Shown piece by piece: positions 9,110-20,397 of a stretch of DNA of 64,000 nucleotides. This DNA is from Alteromonas genovensis (GTDB taxonomy: Bacteria > Pseudomonadota > Gammaproteobacteria > Enterobacterales > Alteromonadaceae), in NCBI RefSeq assembly GCF_010500895.1, contig NZ_JAAAWO010000001.1, positions 186,001 to 250,000 on the forward strand. The letters run 5' to 3'. Position numbers and translations under genes: made by a program. The stretch's first letter is position 1; every line of letters begins with the position of its first letter. The notes below the pieces were generated by a model. That model saw only the letters and a program-made list of their open reading frames with translations, did no database searches and was not told where the DNA came from.

Positions 9110-9790
9110 TTAGCTTTCGGTTTTTGGAATGGCCGCATCAAAAGACATCGCGTTATCTGTGCTATTTATTGCATTGTAGTGAGCAATTACGCCTTCCATA
9201 AAGGCATACCAAGTTGGGTTAGGTTGCCAAATGGCTAATAAGTCCTTTTTGGCCATATTTTCGTCCTCACCGAGCACGTTCACTCTGTAAAGGTAAGTAA
9301 ATGAGGCGCCGCGCCAGTTTAATTTGCAGTGGGTTAGCACTTTTTCAGAGCCTCTATCTACCCGTTGCATAAACGCAGAGTAGTTTAAAAAATCAGTGAG
9401 CACGGGCTTTTCCCATTCAACGGGTACGTTGAAATAGTTCAATCCCAATTCAGCAGTATTCATAATCTCTTGGGAGCGATCGCCTGGGATCAAGTCGACA
9501 ACATAGGCAACGCCCTCTTCTTTTAGCAGCGCTAAATGGGCTTTCGCAGGTAATCCAGAGGAGACCATAAAATCATTATTGTTTTGTAAGTTGGTCAACG
9601 ACGTTAAACTATTAACTTGCTGAGTTTCTTCACTCTGCTGTTGAGCTTTAGCCATGGCGGGTGAGGCAGCCCCTAACGACCCCAAAGCAAATAAAGTCAT
9701 TGCCAACATCGACACTTTTTGAAACGGTAGCCTCTGCTGAGATGAAGCTGATAAATAAGACATCGTTTTTATAACTGTAACCAAGTTCAT
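9110..9790 (-). CDS. Exported dual-specificity phosphatase-like protein
   Basis: Protein of 226 residues with a hydrophobic export signal at about 27-46 ending in an A-x-A-like site (SPAMAKA), so the mature domain should be periplasmic. The rest resembles the small bacterial tyrosine-phosphatase-like group near DUF442: SSGLPAKAHLALLKEEGVAYVVDLIP, then the P-loop HCKLNWRGASFTYLYRV. The loop reads C-x4-R, one residue shorter than the classical C-x5-R, so catalytic activity is uncertain. It may start at the internal methionine 10. It is monocistronic, with no functional clue from its neighbours (ars operon downstream, frmA upstream). Confidence 0.7.
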   Translation of the reverse strand: MNLVTVIKTMSYLSASSQQRLPFQKVSMLAMTLFALGSLGAASPAMAKAQQQSEETQQVNSLTSLTNLQNNNDFMVSSGLPAKAHLALLKEEGVAYVVDLIPGDRSQEIMNTAELGLNYFNVPVEWEKPVLTDFLNYSAFMQRVDRGSEKVLTHCKLNWRGASFTYLYRVNVLGEDENMAKKDLLAIWQPNPTWYAFMEGVIAHYNAINSTDNAMSFDAAIPKTES

Positions 9791-9927
9791 AAACCTTCCT
9801 ACACGATTAATGCGTTATCAATACTATGGCATGAATACGCAGTAACAGCTAAAAACGTGATTAAAATCTCTTTTTCAATGCGTAACACATTGTGAAAATC
9901 AGTGTTTCTTTGACTAGTGTTTTGCAA

Positions 9928-9966
9928 TAAAAAAGCCCGTCTTGTTAGCAAGACGGGCTTTTTTAG
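9928..9966 (-). terminator. Terminator of frmA (bidirectional shape)
   Basis: A 12-bp perfect stem, AAGCCCGTCTTG, loop TTAG, then CAAGACGGGCTT, flanked by A and T runs. It lies 65 bases after the frmA stop. Confidence 0.85.
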
Positions 9967-10030
9967 CGGTTATTTAACAAGCATTTGTTCATATGAGCTA
10001 TTTATCTATATGAACTGCTTATTCCTATAC

Positions 10031-11537
<1,507 letters not shown>

Positions 11538-12416
11538 GTGAAAAATCTAGATGGTATTGTTGAATTCTGTAATGTCGCTAACGTGGGTAATTTTACCGGC
11601 GCGGCAAACAAGCTAGATACTTCAGTGGCACAAATCAGTCGAAAAGTTGCTGCATTAGAAAAGCGACTTGGGGTAAAGCTACTGCACAGAACAACGCGCA
11701 GTGTATCGCTAACCGAGGCGGGTTCGCTTTATTTTGGGCAAACCAACCCGGCATTAACCATGCTCGAAAACGCACAGCTCACGGTAAGTGCGCTGCAACA
11801 ATCTCCACAGGGGCTGATTAAGTTGACCGCGCCAGTAGCCTTTGGTGAAGCATTCATTGCGCCTTTATTGAATAAATTCCTAGCTACTTATTCCGGCATC
11901 AGTGTGCAGTGCTCGTTTTCCAATGATAAACTGGATATCGTTGAGCAGGGACTCGACTTGGCAATACGCATCGGCAAACTAGAGGACTCCTCATTGATTG
12001 CTAAAAAGTTGGCTACACGCCAGCTGTACGTGTGCGGCAGTCGAGAATACCTTAAAAGCACATCGATGCCAGAAACGCTTGAAGACTTAAAGCAACACAG
12101 TTTGCTGGTAGGTTCTCAGCCCCAATGGCGCTTTCTCATTAATCAACAGGTTCACACTCTGAATGTAAATGGTCGCGTGCGGTATAATAGTGGCAATGCA
12201 CTTAAAGCTGCTGCACTTAACGGACTGGGCCTAACTCAACTTCCCGGCTTTTACGTGAGAGATGCCATCACCGAGGGTCATCTCATAGAGGTCTTACCAG
12301 ATTATAAAGATAAGCAAGAAGCCATCTGGGCAGTGTTCCCCTCTAACCGCAATGTGGCACCTAAAATTAGACTTCTTGTTGATTTTTTGTCCGAAAACCT
12401 TACAGATGACCGATAA
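11538..12416 (+). CDS. LysR-family transcriptional regulator
   Basis: Regulator of 292 residues. The winged helix-turn-helix is at about 1-60 (FTGAANKLDTSVAQISRKVAALEKRLGVKLLHRTTRSVSLTEAG) and a LysR substrate-binding domain fills about 90-290. The start is GTG at 11538, supported by GAGG 7 bases upstream. Sequence style is that of the AaeR/DmlR-like subgroup common in proteobacteria. It is divergent from frmA, so control of the formaldehyde or S-nitrosoglutathione response is plausible but inferred from position only. Confidence 0.9.
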   Translation: MKNLDGIVEFCNVANVGNFTGAANKLDTSVAQISRKVAALEKRLGVKLLHRTTRSVSLTEAGSLYFGQTNPALTMLENAQLTVSALQQSPQGLIKLTAPVAFGEAFIAPLLNKFLATYSGISVQCSFSNDKLDIVEQGLDLAIRIGKLEDSSLIAKKLATRQLYVCGSREYLKSTSMPETLEDLKQHSLLVGSQPQWRFLINQQVHTLNVNGRVRYNSGNALKAAALNGLGLTQLPGFYVRDAITEGHLIEVLPDYKDKQEAIWAVFPSNRNVAPKIRLLVDFLSENLTDDR

Positions 12417-12542
12417 CGTTACCCATAATCGGCTTTTCATATTCAAAAGAGAAACGTTTTTTCTAGAGTGTTGCATTATGTGCAATACAGTGTAGTGAAA
12501 ACTGCGGTTGACAGATAGACGTCTATACGGCAAATTGAACCC

Positions 12543-12614
12543 ATGAAACAGATTCTAGCGATTCGCACCATGACCATGTTAATTACCACCTCAAGAAGGG
12601 CGGTCGGTGACTAG
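12543..12614 (+). CDS. thrL: Probable threonine operon leader peptide
   Basis: Short ORF of 23 codons upstream of thrA: MKQILAIRTMTM, then LITTSRRAVGD. It has four threonine and three isoleucine codons, the two amino acids whose shortage relieves attenuation of the E. coli thr operon. The Thr codons are fewer and less clustered than in E. coli thrL, and two methionine codons are interleaved. An 8-bp stem (12561-12568 with 12614-12621) overlaps the control codons and a terminator follows at 12639-12669. This is the order expected of a transcription attenuator. Confidence 0.65.
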   Translation: MKQILAIRTMTMLITTSRRAVGD

Positions 12615-12638
12615 TGCGAATAAGCAAAAGACAACGAA

Positions 12639-12669
12639 AGCCCGCCTCAAAAAGAGCGGGTTTTTTTTT
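12639..12669 (+). terminator. Attenuator terminator before thrA
   Basis: A GC-rich stem (CCCGC with GCGGG, possible inner CTC/GAG pairing) is followed by nine T, 39 bases before the thrA start. With the leader ORF and upstream stem it forms a classical attenuation arrangement. Confidence 0.75.
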
Positions 12670-12707
12670 ATATACGTTTTAGCATGCGCAACCTCAAGGA
12701 GTAGCAT

Positions 12708-15173
12708 ATGAAAGTCTTAAAGTTTGGAGGGTCTTCTCTAGCCGATGCACCGCGATATTTACGCGTTACAGAGATTAGCATGGATACTCACCAAACCGAC
12801 GGTGCTGCCGTTGTACTCTCGGCCCCTAAAGGCGTAACCAATGCGCTTTCACTATTGTGTGAACAAGCAGCCGGTGGCGAAGATTTTCAGCCGCTTCTTG
12901 ATAAGCTAAACGACACAGTAAGTGGTATCGCTAACAGCTTAAATGATGAGCTAGAGGGGTTTGAATACAACCGAGTTATCGCTTTTATCGACAGTCAGCT
13001 TGCGGTATTAAAAAAACATCTACAGGGCATTAATTTGCTAAGTGTAGCGCCTGACAATGTGGCCGCAGGCATTTTAAGTATTGGTGAGTACATTTCGGTA
13101 ACGCTTTTTGGTGCCATTCTTACTGCAAAGGGCGTGACTAATCGCATTATTGACCCCGTAAAATATATTCTTGCTGATGGCGAGTACTTAGATAGCATTG
13201 CCGATGTGTCGCTTAGCAAAGCGCGATTTACTGACGTACCTGTTGATGGCAGTGAATTTCTTATCATGCCAGGGTTTGTAGCCGCAAACGAAGAAGGGCA
13301 AAAAGTCACCCTAGGTCGAAATGGTTCCGATTACTCTGCGGCTATTCTAGCCGCGTGTATTGACGCAAGCTGCTGCGAAATTTGGACTGATGTAGATGGC
13401 GTTTACAATGCGGATCCGAATCAGGTTGAGGGCGCAGTACTACTTGATAAACTCACCTATCAAGAAGCGATGGAGTTATCCTATTTTGGCGCAAAAGTTC
13501 TGCACCCAAAAACAATAGGCCCAATTGCTCAGCATCATATACCGTGTCTTATTCGAAATACCCTTAATCCGGCGGCTCCTGGAACGCTTATCAGCAATGA
13601 GAAAAGCGAGAAATGGACATCGGTTAAAGGCATATCGCAGCTTGATAATGTCACTATGTTCAACGTGGCGGGGCCTGGCCTTAAAGGCATGGTGGGAATG
13701 GCAAGTCGCGTATTCGAAGTTATGTCGAACGCCAATATCTCAATCAGCCTTATTACTCAGTCGTCTTCTGAATACTCCATTAGCTTTTGTATACAGAGTA
13801 AAGACGCTAATAAAGCGCTAAACTTGCTTGAAGATGCGTTTGCGCTAGAGTTACAGAATCAATTACTCGACCCAATTGAAGTGCGCAACGACCTTGCCAT
13901 CGTAACGCTAGTGGGCGACGGGATGCGTCAAACCAAGGGGCTTGCGGCTCGTTTCTTTAATTCACTAGCACAAGCACGAGTGAATAATGTAGCGATAGCG
14001 CAGGGATCTTCTGAACGTTCTATCTCTACTGTTATCGAGACTAAGCGGGCGAAAAAAGCGGTGAAGGTTATTCATCAAAACTTTTTCTCAGACAGACACA
14101 CTATTGACGTATTCCTTGTAGGCTGCGGTAATGTAGGTAGCGAACTGTTAGCACAAATTGCGAAACAGCAGCCGGCCTTGCTTGCACGTAACATACAGCT
14201 GCGCGTATACGGTATGGCAAATAGCCGCAAGTTGTTACTTAATAGCCAAGGTATCGATTTAAGTGGCGACTGGAAAGCCGCACTAGAATCTGCCCGTGAA
14301 GGGTTGAGTGTTGAACGTCTAGACCAATTTGTGAATGACAATAGCTTAGTTAACCCAGTGATTGTGGATTGCACTAGCCATGAGGCCATTGCTAATCAAT
14401 ATGTAGACATGATGGAAAGCGGGTTTCACGTGGTAACGCCAAACAAAAAGGCAAATACCTCAGCCATGGAGTATTACCGTAAGCTGAGAAAAACGGCCCA
14501 AGCTACCAACCGTCAGTACCTTTATGAAACTACCGTTGGCGCTGGCCTACCGGTTATCGATAACCTTCAAAAGCTATTTAGCGCTGGCGATGTACTTCAT
14601 CGTTTTGAGGGCATACTTTCTGGCAGTTTATCCTACGTTTTCGGAAAGCTGGACGAAGGAATGACGCTTTCTCAGGCGACCAAAACCGCTAAGCAAAACG
14701 GCTTTACTGAACCAGACCCCCGTGACGACCTAAGTGGTATGGATGTAGCGCGCAAGCTTTTAATCATGGCCCGTGAAGCAGATCTTGCGTTAGAACTGTC
14801 TGATATTGAAATTGAATCTGTATTGCCGCCAGGCTTTGCAGAAACCTGCTCGGTTGATGAGTTTATGACTCAACTGCCAGAGCTTGATGAGGCGTTTGCA
14901 GCGCGTGTTGAAGATGCTAAATCAGAAGGCAAAGTACTGCGTTACATTGGCAGCATAGAAGATGGCAAGTGCAAGGTAAGTATTCAAGCAGTACCTCCGA
15001 GCAATCCACTGTCTCAAGTGAAAGATGGCGAAAATGCATTGGCCATCAATAGCGATTATTACAACCCTATTCCTTATGTAATACGCGGCTACGGCGCCGG
15101 CGGTACAGTAACTGCGGCCGGTGTGTTTGCAGATATTTTGCGAACGATGCCTTGGAAACAAATGGCGTATTAA
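12708..15173 (+). CDS. thrA: Bifunctional aspartokinase I / homoserine dehydrogenase I
   Basis: First and third steps from aspartate to threonine in one polypeptide of 821 residues, the usual length. The aspartokinase domain (about 1-290) starts KFGGSSLADA and contains GRNGSDYSA. Two ACT-type regulatory segments follow (about 315-450), the likely site of threonine feedback. The homoserine dehydrogenase domain begins near 463 with the nucleotide-binding motif VFLVGCGNVGSELL and contains the catalytic region around GILSGSLSYVFGKLDEG. AAGGAG precedes the ATG. It is the first gene of thrA-thrB-thrC. Confidence 0.97.
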   Translation: MKVLKFGGSSLADAPRYLRVTEISMDTHQTDGAAVVLSAPKGVTNALSLLCEQAAGGEDFQPLLDKLNDTVSGIANSLNDELEGFEYNRVIAFIDSQLAVLKKHLQGINLLSVAPDNVAAGILSIGEYISVTLFGAILTAKGVTNRIIDPVKYILADGEYLDSIADVSLSKARFTDVPVDGSEFLIMPGFVAANEEGQKVTLGRNGSDYSAAILAACIDASCCEIWTDVDGVYNADPNQVEGAVLLDKLTYQEAMELSYFGAKVLHPKTIGPIAQHHIPCLIRNTLNPAAPGTLISNEKSEKWTSVKGISQLDNVTMFNVAGPGLKGMVGMASRVFEVMSNANISISLITQSSSEYSISFCIQSKDANKALNLLEDAFALELQNQLLDPIEVRNDLAIVTLVGDGMRQTKGLAARFFNSLAQARVNNVAIAQGSSERSISTVIETKRAKKAVKVIHQNFFSDRHTIDVFLVGCGNVGSELLAQIAKQQPALLARNIQLRVYGMANSRKLLLNSQGIDLSGDWKAALESAREGLSVERLDQFVNDNSLVNPVIVDCTSHEAIANQYVDMMESGFHVVTPNKKANTSAMEYYRKLRKTAQATNRQYLYETTVGAGLPVIDNLQKLFSAGDVLHRFEGILSGSLSYVFGKLDEGMTLSQATKTAKQNGFTEPDPRDDLSGMDVARKLLIMAREADLALELSDIEIESVLPPGFAETCSVDEFMTQLPELDEAFAARVEDAKSEGKVLRYIGSIEDGKCKVSIQAVPPSNPLSQVKDGENALAINSDYYNPIPYVIRGYGAGGTVTAAGVFADILRTMPWKQMAY

Positions 15174-15206
15174 GCGTATAGAAAAGTGACAAGCAGGAAT
15201 ACGAAT

Positions 15207-16157
15207 ATGAAAGCAATACGTGCCTATGCGCCGGCCTCAATTGGTAATGTTAGTTTGGGCTTTGATGTCCTTGGTGCTGCACTTGCGCCGGTGGATGGCA
15301 CTAGATTCGGTGATGAGGTAGAAGTTAAAGAAGCGGCGCATTTTTCACTAGAAACCATCGGTGCTTATGCGCACAAACTACCCGATGATGCCGACAGCAA
15401 TATAGTGACAAAATGCTATCATTACTTTTGCGAAAAAATGTTGAATGACTATAAAGCGGTATCACCTGTCGCTATTACGCTGCATAAAAACCTGCCCATT
15501 GGCAGTGGCTTGGGCTCAAGTGCGAGTTCAATTGTGGCTGCTTTTGCCGCTTTAAATGCGTTGTTTGACAGCCCTTTCGACGACGATACTTTGTTAACGA
15601 TGATGGGTGAGTTAGAAGGGCAGATTAGCGGCAGTATTCATTACGATAATGTGGCGCCGTGCTTTCTTGGCGGTATGACGTTAATGACCGGCTCACCATC
15701 GCCGGTAACGTTATCGCTACCGCTTAACGACCAGTGGTACTATGCTATTTGCTACTCTGGTATCAGTGTATCGACGGCGGCGGCTAGGGATATATTGCCC
15801 AAGCAGGTGGACATGGCTACAGCACTGACCTTCGGTCGTCAGCTAGGTGTGTTTGTTCACGCATTGCATTCAAAAGCATTCTCTCTGGCGGCCTCGGTAA
15901 TGCAAGATGTTATTGCTGAACCGTACAGAAAATCACTGTTGCCAGGTTTCGATGAGGCGCGCGCATTCAGTGAGCGTGAAGGTGCACTGGCCTTCGGTAT
16001 CTCAGGGTCTGGGCCTACTGTCTTTGCGGTATGTGATAGCCAAAATCAAGCTGAAAAAATTGCAGCTTATTTAGATAAAAATTATGTGCAAAATGACGAT
16101 GGCTTTAGCCATGTATGTCAAATTCCAAAGCTCGGAACGCTCGTATCAAAGGCCTGA
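15207..16157 (+). CDS. thrB: Homoserine kinase
   Basis: GHMP-family kinase of 316 residues that phosphorylates homoserine. The GHMP ATP loop LPIGSGLGSSASSIVAA (about 89-105) and the C-terminal glycine motif GISGSGPTVFAV are present. The ATG at 15207 is preferred over an in-frame GTG at 15186 because it has AGGA at proper spacing and gives the family N terminus (MKAIRAYAPASIGNVSLGFDVLG). It starts 33 bases after thrA in the same operon. Confidence 0.97.
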   Translation: MKAIRAYAPASIGNVSLGFDVLGAALAPVDGTRFGDEVEVKEAAHFSLETIGAYAHKLPDDADSNIVTKCYHYFCEKMLNDYKAVSPVAITLHKNLPIGSGLGSSASSIVAAFAALNALFDSPFDDDTLLTMMGELEGQISGSIHYDNVAPCFLGGMTLMTGSPSPVTLSLPLNDQWYYAICYSGISVSTAAARDILPKQVDMATALTFGRQLGVFVHALHSKAFSLAASVMQDVIAEPYRKSLLPGFDEARAFSEREGALAFGISGSGPTVFAVCDSQNQAEKIAAYLDKNYVQNDDGFSHVCQIPKLGTLVSKA

Positions 16158-16257
16158 TACAGCAGCACACAGCTTTAACTCAAGAGGGCAAACAGCCTTA
16201 AAAAGGCTGAACTAAAGCCTGCATGGGCGTGGTAAGAATTTAAGAAGGTAAATAAAA

Positions 16258-17544
16258 GTGGAATTGGTAAATTTAAAAGATTCATCAGATACGGCAAGTT
16301 TTGCAGAAGCGGTAAAGCGTGGCTTGGGCAAAAATCAGGGACTGTATTTTCCAGAGAAAATTCCAGCCTTACACGATATTGACGGTCTGCTGGAAAAGCC
16401 TTTTGTCGAGCGCAGCATCGAAGTACTTCGTACGCTAATTGGTGATGAATTAGCAGAAGGCGAGTTAAATGCCATCGTTGAAACGGCCTTCTCATTTGGC
16501 GCACCAGTTGAGCAAGTTAATGACAATGTGTATTCACTCGAGCTTTTCCACGGCCCAACGCTGGCATTTAAAGATTTCGGCGGGCGCTTTATGGCGCAAA
16601 CATTATCTCGCATTAGCGAAGGTAAGCCGATAACTATTTTAACCGCAACCTCAGGTGACACTGGCGCTGCCGTAGCTCACGCATTCCATGGCATTGAAAA
16701 TATCAACGTGGTTATTCTTTTTCCAAAGGGAAAAATCAGCAAGCTTCAAGAAAAGCTATTCACTACGTTAGGCGGCAATATCCACACGGTTGCCATTGAA
16801 GCCGATTTTGATGCCTGTCAATCGCTCGTTAAATCGGCATTTGACGACCCAGACGTGCGTGAAGGCCTGCACCTAAACTCTGCCAATTCAATCAACATCA
16901 GCCGTTTGTTGGCTCAAGTATGCTATTACTTCGAGGCGATAAGCCAGTTGCCAAAAGAGAAGCGCGACCAGGTGGTTATTTCAGTGCCTAGCGGTAACTT
17001 TGGTAACTTAACCGCGGGTATGATTGCTAAGGCAATGGGGCTGCCGATTAAGCGCTTTATTGCTGCGACAAATCTCAATGATACCGTTCCACGTTATTTA
17101 AAAACGGGAGAGTGGGATCCAAAGTCAACAGTGGCCACTATTTCAAATGCCATGGACGTGAGCCAGCCGAATAACTGGCCGCGTATCGAAGCCCTTATTG
17201 AGCGCGGGTATATCGACAAAGCGTGTTTAAAAGGTGAGATGGTTGACGAAGAGTACACTCAGCTTGCTATGCGCCAGTTAGCGCAGCAGGGCTACACTAG
17301 CGAACCTCATGCTGCTATTGCCTACCGCGCAGTGAGTCATGACTTGGAAGAAGGTGAAATTGGCCTGTTCCTTGGTACTGCTCATCCTGCAAAATTCCGC
17401 GAGACGGTAGAAAACGTGTTAGGAAACCCAATCAGCTTACCTAAGCCTCTTGCTGATGTGGCGGGAGAAGATAGTTTAGCCGTCGATTTGCCTGCAACTT
17501 ATGAGGCACTGAAGCAACACATGATGAGTCTTTTGAAGCCATGA
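16258..17544 (+). CDS. thrC: Threonine synthase
   Basis: PLP enzyme of 428 residues that converts O-phosphohomoserine to threonine, the last step of the pathway. The PLP lysine lies in [15 protein letters not shown] near residue 105, and [14 protein letters not shown] and the phosphate-binding [13 protein letters not shown] segment follow. The start is GTG at 16258, backed by AAGAAGG upstream and by the match of MELVNLKD to the E. coli N terminus. 100 bases separate it from thrB and it overlaps ung by 4 bases. Confidence 0.97.
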   Translation: MELVNLKDSSDTASFAEAVKRGLGKNQGLYFPEKIPALHDIDGLLEKPFVERSIEVLRTLIGDELAEGELNAIVETAFSFGAPVEQVNDNVYSLELFHGPTLAFKDFGGRFMAQTLSRISEGKPITILTATSGDTGAAVAHAFHGIENINVVILFPKGKISKLQEKLFTTLGGNIHTVAIEADFDACQSLVKSAFDDPDVREGLHLNSANSINISRLLAQVCYYFEAISQLPKEKRDQVVISVPSGNFGNLTAGMIAKAMGLPIKRFIAATNLNDTVPRYLKTGEWDPKSTVATISNAMDVSQPNNWPRIEALIERGYIDKACLKGEMVDEEYTQLAMRQLAQQGYTSEPHAAIAYRAVSHDLEEGEIGLFLGTAHPAKFRETVENVLGNPISLPKPLADVAGEDSLAVDLPATYEALKQHMMSLLKP

Positions 17545-18200
17545 TGACGTGGACAGAAGCATTAGCACCAGAGAAGGCAACTCCTTATTTCCGAGAGCTA
17601 ATGTTGCATGTTCAGGCAGAAAGGGAAGCGGGTAAGGTTATTTACCCGCCAAAAGAAGACGTGTTCAATGCCTTTGCCATGACAGCGTTAGAGGATATTC
17701 GCGTCGTTATACTAGGACAAGATCCCTATCATGGGCCACATCAAGCCCATGGTCTCTGCTTTTCTGTTCTGCCAGGCGTTAAAATTCCACCGTCTCTTAG
17801 AAATATCTATAAAGAGTTGGCCGACGATATAGACGGTTTCTCTATTCCAAACCACGGCACATTGTCGCCCTGGGCTGAACAAGGCGTATTGTTATTAAAC
17901 ACGGTACTTACGGTTGAGCAGGGCAAAGCGCATAGCCATGCAAAGCTAGGGTGGGAGACCTTTACCGATAAAGTTATAGAGGTTGTAAACCAGCATTGTT
18001 CGAATGTGGTCTTTTTGCTGTGGGGCAGTCACGCTCAAAAGAAAGGCAATACTATTAACCGTGAAAAACATCATGTTTTACACGCGCCACATCCTTCTCC
18101 GCTGTCGGCACACAGAGGATTTTTTGGTAGCAAACCTTTCAGCCAAACAAACCAGTTACTTATTGAATCGGGCAAGGCACCTATTCAATGGCAGGTCTGA
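17541..18200 (+). CDS. ung: Uracil-DNA glycosylase
   Basis: Base-excision repair enzyme of 219 residues that removes uracil from DNA. The water-activating motif [18 protein letters not shown] (about 59-76) and the C-terminal [21 protein letters not shown]-intercalation loop are intact. Its start overlaps the thrC stop (ATGA), so it is translationally coupled to the thr operon. The link is positional and has no obvious metabolic sense. A strong terminator follows. Confidence 0.97.
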   Translation: MMTWTEALAPEKATPYFRELMLHVQAEREAGKVIYPPKEDVFNAFAMTALEDIRVVILGQDPYHGPHQAHGLCFSVLPGVKIPPSLRNIYKELADDIDGFSIPNHGTLSPWAEQGVLLLNTVLTVEQGKAHSHAKLGWETFTDKVIEVVNQHCSNVVFLLWGSHAQKKGNTINREKHHVLHAPHPSPLSAHRGFFGSKPFSQTNQLLIESGKAPIQWQV

Positions 18201-18228
18201 ATACAAAAAAGCTAGCTATGTAGAAAGA

Positions 18229-18261
18229 AAAAAGCCGCCTGAAAATTCAGGCGGCTTTTTG
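18229..18261. terminator. Bidirectional terminator between ung and the DUF3545 gene
   Basis: A GCCGCCTGA stem pairs with TCAGGCGGC, with A and T runs on both sides. It ends ung on the plus strand and the DUF3545 gene on the minus strand, whose stop codon is next to it. Confidence 0.85.
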
Positions 18262-18438
18262 TTATCTTTCTAAAGTTTCGAGTTCGTACTCAAAACCACA
18301 ATCTAACTCAGCGAGTTCTTTTTCTAACTTGTAGCGATCTTGCAGCGCCTCGATTTCTCTCCATTTTCTTTTTTTACTTTTTGTTTTTGCTGGACTTGCT
18401 TCGATGTCTAACATGGCAAATAGATCTGATTTATCCAT
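18262..18438 (-). CDS. DUF3545 family small protein
   Basis: Protein of 58 residues, starting MDKSDLFAMLDIEASPAKTK and rich in charged residues (KSKKRKWREIEALQDRYKLEKELAELD). This matches the DUF3545 family of short uncharacterised proteins of marine gammaproteobacteria. The central part could form a single amphipathic helix. The ribosome site is good (AAGGAG, 9 bases before ATG). It is easily missed because of its length. It is monocistronic, convergent with ung and shares its terminator. Function unknown. Confidence 0.75.
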   Translation of the reverse strand: MDKSDLFAMLDIEASPAKTKSKKRKWREIEALQDRYKLEKELAELDCGFEYELETLER

Positions 18439-18652
18439 TGGGATCTCCTTTTTACACCACTACAACTAATACAGAGCAACTGAGTAACTTCCCTCTGTAC
18501 ATTTTTTATCACAGCCGCATTTAAAATAAAACACTTATATTTACTTTTTATTAACAAGATGTGGCATTTTCATGACATTGTTCAGGGCGAGCAAAATCTA
18601 TTTGCAGCGAGTAAACCTATGGTGAGCGTTAGACATTGCCTTAAACGCTGGC

Positions 18653-18684
18653 CAAAAAAAACGGCCGGGGGTAAGCCGACCGTT
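18653..18684 (-). terminator. Terminator of the tal-pgi operon
   Basis: On the minus strand an 8-bp stem (ACGGTCGG with CCGGCCGT, one G-U pair) is followed by seven U, about 50 bases after the pgi stop. Confidence 0.8.
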
Positions 18685-18734
18685 CAGTTTATTATTTGCA
18701 CCAAGGCGGGGTGTGTTACTATCCCATACTTTCC

Positions 18735-20384
18735 TTATTTTGGTGCATTCGCTGCTCTGAAGCGGGCAATCAATTGTTGGGTTGAAGCGTCAAAGTTGTC
18801 TTTGTCTGCTTCGCCTTGAATGCCTGCAAGCACTTGGTTTCCAAGTGCTTTACCTAACTCCACGCCCCATTGGTCGAAAGAATTAAGGTTCCAGATAACG
18901 CCCTGAACGAATACCTTATGTTCATACATTGCAACCAACGAGCCAAGTGTTTTAGGCGTAAGGCTATCAAACAAAAAAGTATTGCTTGGTTTATTACCCG
19001 GCATGGTTTTATGAGCAGCTAGACGCTTGCGCTCTGCGTCGTCAAGGCCCTGACCTTCAAGGTCTGCATAACATGCTTCAAAAGATTTGCCCTGCATCAG
19101 TGCTTGGGTTTGGCCAAAGCAGTTTGAGGCCAACATTGCATGATGCGTGTCATCTTGATTGGGCACGTTAAGCGGCAACATAAAATCAGCTGGAATGATG
19201 CCAGAGCCTTGGTGGATAAGCTGGTGGAAACTGTGCTGACCGTTAGTACCTTCACTTCCCCAAATAATTGGCCCTGTAGGGTAGTCTACGCTTTCACCTG
19301 TTTGCGTCACCTCTTTACCATTACTTTCCATGTCCAGCTGTTGTACATAGGCTGGAAGGCCACGCAAGTAATGATAATAAGGAAGAAGAACGTGAGACTG
19401 TGCATCAAAGAAGTTGCGATACCAAACGCCAAGAAGGCCTAATAGTACCGGCATGTTCTCTTCAAGAGGCGCGGTGGTGAAATGGGTATCCATTTCAAAA
19501 GCACCTTCAAGCAGTGCTTTGTAGTTATCAAACCCAAGTGCTAATGAAATAGGAAGGCCGATAGCAGACCACAATGAATAGCGCCCGCCAACCCAGTCCC
19601 ACATTGGGAAGATGTTATCTTCGCTAATTCCGAAGTCAGTGGCCGCTTTAACATTTGAAGATACCGCAACGAAATGTTTAGCTATGTCTTGCTGCGTGCC
19701 GCCTGATTTTAAGAACCAATCTTTTGCAGTGAGTGTATTTTGTAGCGTTTCTTGTGTCGTGAATGACTTGGAAGACATAACAACAAGGGTTTCTTCAAAA
19801 TCTACACTTGAGAGCACGTCGTGAATGTGACAGCCATCAACGTTAGCAACGAAGTGTACTTTAACGGCGTCAACAGTGTGAGGCTTAAGCGCCTCAGTCA
19901 TGATCTTAGGGCCTAAGAACGAGCCGCCGATACCAATTGCAACGATATGTTTAACGGGCTTGCCGGTGTAGCCTTTGTGCTCGCCGCTGTGAATAGACTC
20001 GGTAAAGCCTTTCATTTTTTCAAGCGTTGCATGCACTTCAGGCATGACATCTTCGCCATCAACCATTACTGGGCGGTCAGAAAAGTTGCGCAGTGCAGTA
20101 TGCAATACCGCGCGGCCTTCGGTGGTATTAATATGTTCGCCTTCGAACATGCTTGTTCGAATTGTTTTTAAATTACATGCACGGGCTAAATCGAAAAGTG
20201 AAGAAAGCGCATCGTCGTTTACACGGTTTTTTGAATAATCTAAATAAATACCGCATGCGTTAAGCGTCATCTTTTCAGCGCGTTCATTGTCAGACGCAAA
20301 CCAGTCTCGCATGTGTGCGCTTTTAACCGTCTCGGCTATCTTACTTAACTTTTTCCACTCGGGCAGTGATGTTAATACGCTCAT
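18735..20384 (-). CDS. pgi: Glucose-6-phosphate isomerase
   Basis: Glycolytic isomerase of 549 residues, the E. coli length. The two signature regions are visible: the [17 protein letters not shown] block and the [18 protein letters not shown] block, with the catalytic glutamate and histidine in them. The [19 protein letters not shown] sugar-phosphate loop is also present. It is downstream of tal with a gap of only 13 bases, so the two form an operon joining glycolysis and the pentose phosphate pathway. Confidence 0.97.
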   Translation of the reverse strand: MSVLTSLPEWKKLSKIAETVKSAHMRDWFASDNERAEKMTLNACGIYLDYSKNRVNDDALSSLFDLARACNLKTIRTSMFEGEHINTTEGRAVLHTALRNFSDRPVMVDGEDVMPEVHATLEKMKGFTESIHSGEHKGYTGKPVKHIVAIGIGGSFLGPKIMTEALKPHTVDAVKVHFVANVDGCHIHDVLSSVDFEETLVVMSSKSFTTQETLQNTLTAKDWFLKSGGTQQDIAKHFVAVSSNVKAATDFGISEDNIFPMWDWVGGRYSLWSAIGLPISLALGFDNYKALLEGAFEMDTHFTTAPLEENMPVLLGLLGVWYRNFFDAQSHVLLPYYHYLRGLPAYVQQLDMESNGKEVTQTGESVDYPTGPIIWGSEGTNGQHSFHQLIHQGSGIIPADFMLPLNVPNQDDTHHAMLASNCFGQTQALMQGKSFEACYADLEGQGLDDAERKRLAAHKTMPGNKPSNTFLFDSLTPKTLGSLVAMYEHKVFVQGVIWNLNSFDQWGVELGKALGNQVLAGIQGEADKDNFDASTQQLIARFRAANAPK

Positions 20385-20397
20385 TTACTCATAGTCC

